The translations under genes were made by a program, and so were the position numbers. The notes under the pieces are model-generated. The model did not search any database, had not been told where the DNA came from, and saw only the letters and a list, made by a program, of their open reading frames with translations. From an uncultured Algibacter sp. (lineage in GTDB: Bacteria > Bacteroidota > Bacteroidia > Flavobacteriales > Flavobacteriaceae): a stretch of 64,000 nucleotides of DNA. Shown piece by piece: positions 61,812 to 64,000 of this stretch; the stretch's first letter is position 1, and each line of letters starts with the position of its first letter. The stretch is taken from contig CALGNX010000014.1 of assembly GCA_937958265.1 (NCBI GenBank), positions 1 to 64,000 of the forward strand, in the 5' to 3' direction.

Positions 61812-62039
61812 TTGTTTAAACAGCGCTCACATAAAACGTTTCAGTACAAAAATAGATTTTTAAAAGAAGATGTTTCAAAGCCAAATTTGGATAGTGAAAC
61901 AGACGGTAGTACGTTTGTTTCAAAATGGAAAAAAGGAAATCGTCCAAAAGTAAAAAGCGCTATGTCTCTGCCTGTTTTAATTTTTGTTTTGGTACTTTTA
62001 TTAGTAAGTATGTATTTTTTGGAAAAAAGATACATGTAA
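61812..62039 (+). CDS. Small single-span membrane protein upstream of mutL (TTG start)
   Basis: A 75-residue protein with a basic hydrophilic N-terminal half (MFKQRSHKTFQYKNRFLKED) and one C-terminal membrane helix (about 51-69, MSLPVLIFVLVLLLVSMYF). The only in-frame start at the conserved MFKQ position is TTG at 61812; no ATG lies upstream within the open frame. It shares the pattern F-x-Y-x-x-R-F with the next gene. I recognise it as one of the flavobacterial small proteins found ahead of mutL; the function is unknown. Confidence 0.7.
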   Translation: MFKQRSHKTFQYKNRFLKEDVSKPNLDSETDGSTFVSKWKKGNRPKVKSAMSLPVLIFVLVLLLVSMYFLEKRYM

Positions 62040-62064
62040 CGAGTAGTTTAATAAAATAAAAGTT

Positions 62065-62352
62065 ATGGGAATTTTAAAGGTGCGTAAAAATAAAAAATTT
62101 AGTTATACGCCACGGTTTTATGATGATAAAGGCGAAGGAAACCCCTATGAAATTAAACACAAGTTTGATGCGTTTAGAAAAACAGTAGGCCCAAATAAAG
62201 GCATTAAAGGAAAGTTTAACGATGCGTTTAACGATTTAAAGGAAAAACCCGATAGTGCCGCTAATAAACGTATTCTAATTATTTTAGGGGTACTTGTTTT
62301 AGTTTTTTTATTTTTTATTGATTTTGATTTATCTATTTTTTTACCAAAATAA
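62065..62352 (+). CDS. Small membrane protein upstream of mutL (often mislabelled riboflavin synthase subunit beta)
   Basis: A 95-residue protein starting MGILKVRKNKKFSYTPRFYD, followed by YEIKHKFDAFRKTVGPNKGI, and ending in one membrane helix at about 70-87 and FDLSIFLPK. It is conserved in flavobacteria directly before mutL. Public records, as I recall, often call it a riboflavin synthase beta subunit, probably by carry-over from neighbouring ribH; nothing in the sequence resembles lumazine synthase. Its C-terminus is three bases from the mutL start, so translation may be coupled. Confidence 0.8.
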   Translation: MGILKVRKNKKFSYTPRFYDDKGEGNPYEIKHKFDAFRKTVGPNKGIKGKFNDAFNDLKEKPDSAANKRILIILGVLVLVFLFFIDFDLSIFLPK

Positions 62353-62355
62353 CAC

Positions 62356-64000
62356 ATGGCAGATATAATACAACTTTTACCAGATCATGTAGCCAATCAA
62401 ATTGCGGCTGGAGAGGTTGTGCAACGTCCAGCATCTGTAGTTAAGGAATTGCTTGAAAATGCTATTGATGCTGGTGCAAATACTATAAAACTTATTATTA
62501 AGGACGCAGGAAAAACACTTGTTCAGGTTATTGATAATGGTAAGGGTATGAGTAATACCGATGCGCGTTTAAGTTTTGAGCGTCATGCTACATCAAAAAT
62601 TAGAAGTGCTGAAGATTTGTTTCAACTAGACACTAAAGGTTTTAGGGGAGAAGCTTTAGCGAGTATAGCGGCTATCGCGCATGTAGAGCTAAAAACAAAA
62701 CAAGAATCTGACGATGTTGGAAATTGCTTAATTATTGAAGGCAGTAAAGTAATCGCTCAAGATGTTATTGTTACACCTAAAGGAAGCTCTATATCTGTAA
62801 AAAATCTTTTTTTTAATATTCCCGCAAGACGAAATTTTTTAAAATCAGACACTGTGGAATTGCGCCATGTTATTGATGAATTTCATCGCGTAGCATTGGC
62901 ACATCCAAATATTAGTTTCGTGATGTATAATAACGGTAGCGAAAACTTTAACTTACCCGTTAGTAATTATAGGCAACGTATTGTAAATATTTTTGGTAAT
63001 AAAACCAACGAAAAGCTAGTACCTGTTGAAGAAGATACCGAGGTTCTTAAAATATCAGGGTTTGTAGGTAAACCTGAATTTGCTAAGAAAACTAGAGTAG
63101 AGCAGTACTTCTTTGTAAACAATCGTTTTATTAGAAGCCCGTACTTAAACCATGCCATTTCTTCAGCTTTTGAGGGGTTGCTAAAGAGCGGTACCCATGC
63201 CAGTTATTTTTTAAACTTAACGGTAAATCCACAAACTATTGATATTAATATACACCCTACAAAAACAGAAATTAAGTTTGATGATGAGCATACGCTTTAC
63301 GCATTATTACGCTCTGCAGTAAAACATAGTTTAGGGCAGTTTAATATTGCACCAGTACTTGATTTTGAGCGTGATCCTACTTTAGATACACCATATAGTT
63401 TTAAAGCAAGTAGTACAAAAATTCCTAAAATAGAAGTAAACAAGAGTTTTAATCCTTTTAAAGACGATGTTATTTCAAAAAACAAAGCTGTACCCTACAA
63501 AAAAGAGCCCGTTACAGCAGCATGGGAAAGTTTATATGTAGGTTTGGAATCCAAAGCAAATAGTGTTACTTCTAAAGAAGATTATACCGAAGTTCAATTT
63601 GAAACAGAGGAACGTACAGCATCAATTTTTGATGATGATAACCCATTGGAAAAAACACATACCACGTATCAACTTCATAACAAATATATTGTTAGTACGA
63701 TTAAATCCGGTATGATGATTATTGATCAGCATCGTGCACATCAACGTGTCTTATACGAAGATTTTCTTAAGAATTTAACTATTAAGGAAGCAGCTAGCCA
63801 ACAATTATTATTTCCGTTGCAACTTCATTTTTCACCACAGGATATTGTAATTATTAATCATTTAAAGGAAGGTTTGGAACATACAGGTTTTATATTTTCT
63901 AATATTAAAGGTGAGCTAGCTGAAATTACAGGGGTGCCTGTAGGTGTGCCTGAAAGTGAGGTTTCTATTATTTTAGAACAACTTATAAGTGATGTGGAAA
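62356..64000 (+). CDS. mutL: DNA mismatch repair protein MutL, N-terminal part (runs off the window)
   Basis: MutL couples mismatch recognition by MutS to strand removal. The window holds 548 residues. The GHKL ATPase N-terminus is intact: LPDHVANQIAAGEVVQRPAS, VKELLENAIDAGA, VIDNGKGM, FERHATSKI, DTKGFRGEALASIAA, and then PARRNFLKS. A low-complexity linker at about 330-430 leads to the C-terminal domain, which has the metal motif as DQHRAHQRVLYE at 457, with Gln in place of the usual Glu of DQHA-x2-E. The true C-terminus is outside the window. It follows the two small membrane-protein genes in one likely transcript. Confidence 0.95.
   Translation, partial: MADIIQLLPDHVANQIAAGEVVQRPASVVKELLENAIDAGANTIKLIIKDAGKTLVQVIDNGKGMSNTDARLSFERHATSKIRSAEDLFQLDTKGFRGEALASIAAIAHVELKTKQESDDVGNCLIIEGSKVIAQDVIVTPKGSSISVKNLFFNIPARRNFLKSDTVELRHVIDEFHRVALAHPNISFVMYNNGSENFNLPVSNYRQRIVNIFGNKTNEKLVPVEEDTEVLKISGFVGKPEFAKKTRVEQYFFVNNRFIRSPYLNHAISSAFEGLLKSGTHASYFLNLTVNPQTIDINIHPTKTEIKFDDEHTLYALLRSAVKHSLGQFNIAPVLDFERDPTLDTPYSFKASSTKIPKIEVNKSFNPFKDDVISKNKAVPYKKEPVTAAWESLYVGLESKANSVTSKEDYTEVQFETEERTASIFDDDNPLEKTHTTYQLHNKYIVSTIKSGMMIIDQHRAHQRVLYEDFLKNLTIKEAASQQLLFPLQLHFSPQDIVIINHLKEGLEHTGFIFSNIKGELAEITGVPVGVPESEVSIILEQLISDVE

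Noticed and set aside
1-64000. CRISPR array, retron, prophage or IS element
   Set aside because: No regularly spaced direct repeats, reverse transcriptase, integrase, capsid or transposase gene was seen on either strand.

Overview
The window looks like a chromosome segment of a marine-type Flavobacteriaceae (Bacteroidota). Supporting signs are the low GC content, promoters of the TTG-N(17-23)-TAnnTTTG type instead of sigma70 boxes, SusC/SusD pairs, a type IX secretion (T9SS) C-terminal tail, and Bacteroidota-specific families (DUF3078, DUF4197, DUF4369, DUF4861). The exact genus cannot be read from the sequence. No rRNA, CRISPR array, prophage, transposase or plasmid function was seen.

Layout. 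1-4850 (minus): a heavy-metal efflux module made of a Cys-rich small exported protein, a CusA-type RND pump and the start of a TolC-like outer-membrane channel. It is visibly richer in GC than its surroundings and lies next to a tRNA-Arg gene (5029-5102). 5637-13184: housekeeping genes (HerA-like ATPase, lipoprotein, YitT transporter, hydrolase, RluF pseudouridine synthase, FolD, Ffh). tRNA-Leu(GAG) is at 13948-14033. 14405-18427: a very large secreted G8/beta-helix protein with a T9SS tail. 18960-40790: a hexuronate-utilisation locus. 41024-64000: mostly housekeeping (PurM, B12-dependent ribonucleotide reductase, RF1, PyrF, AlkB, VanX-like dipeptidase, DEAD helicase, MOSC protein, tandem FKBP, Dus, RecF, lumazine synthase, MutL).

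How the central locus works. A LacI-type repressor is divergent from an operon encoding an SDR-type mannonate/fructuronate reductase, UxuA, KduI, KduD, a DUF4861 lipoprotein, UxaC and a complete TRAP transporter (DctP, DctQ, DctM). A second operon follows with two SusC/SusD pairs and a DUF1735/DUF5627-like surface lipoprotein, closed by a strong terminator. Outer-membrane capture (SusCD), inner-membrane uptake (TRAP) and conversion of both saturated uronates (UxaC, SDR, UxuA) and unsaturated-uronate products (KduI, KduD) to 2-keto-3-deoxygluconate are all present. KDG kinase and aldolase are not in the window, and no classical polysaccharide lyase or glycoside hydrolase is present.

The most interesting observation is that the 1340-residue secreted protein beside this locus carries the G8 domain and the GRYPWHWH / TIHGT / LGHAYFFEDG signatures of the animal CEMIP/TMEM2 family, which is linked to hyaluronan depolymerisation. 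It could be the missing uronate-polysaccharide-active protein of the locus. Other points of note are two copies of a GGCGTTACC...CCTAACGC dispersed repeat, a 164-bp palindromic element, a candidate small RNA with its own promoter and terminator at about 52.8-52.9 kb, and two sister single-membrane-span small proteins upstream of mutL.
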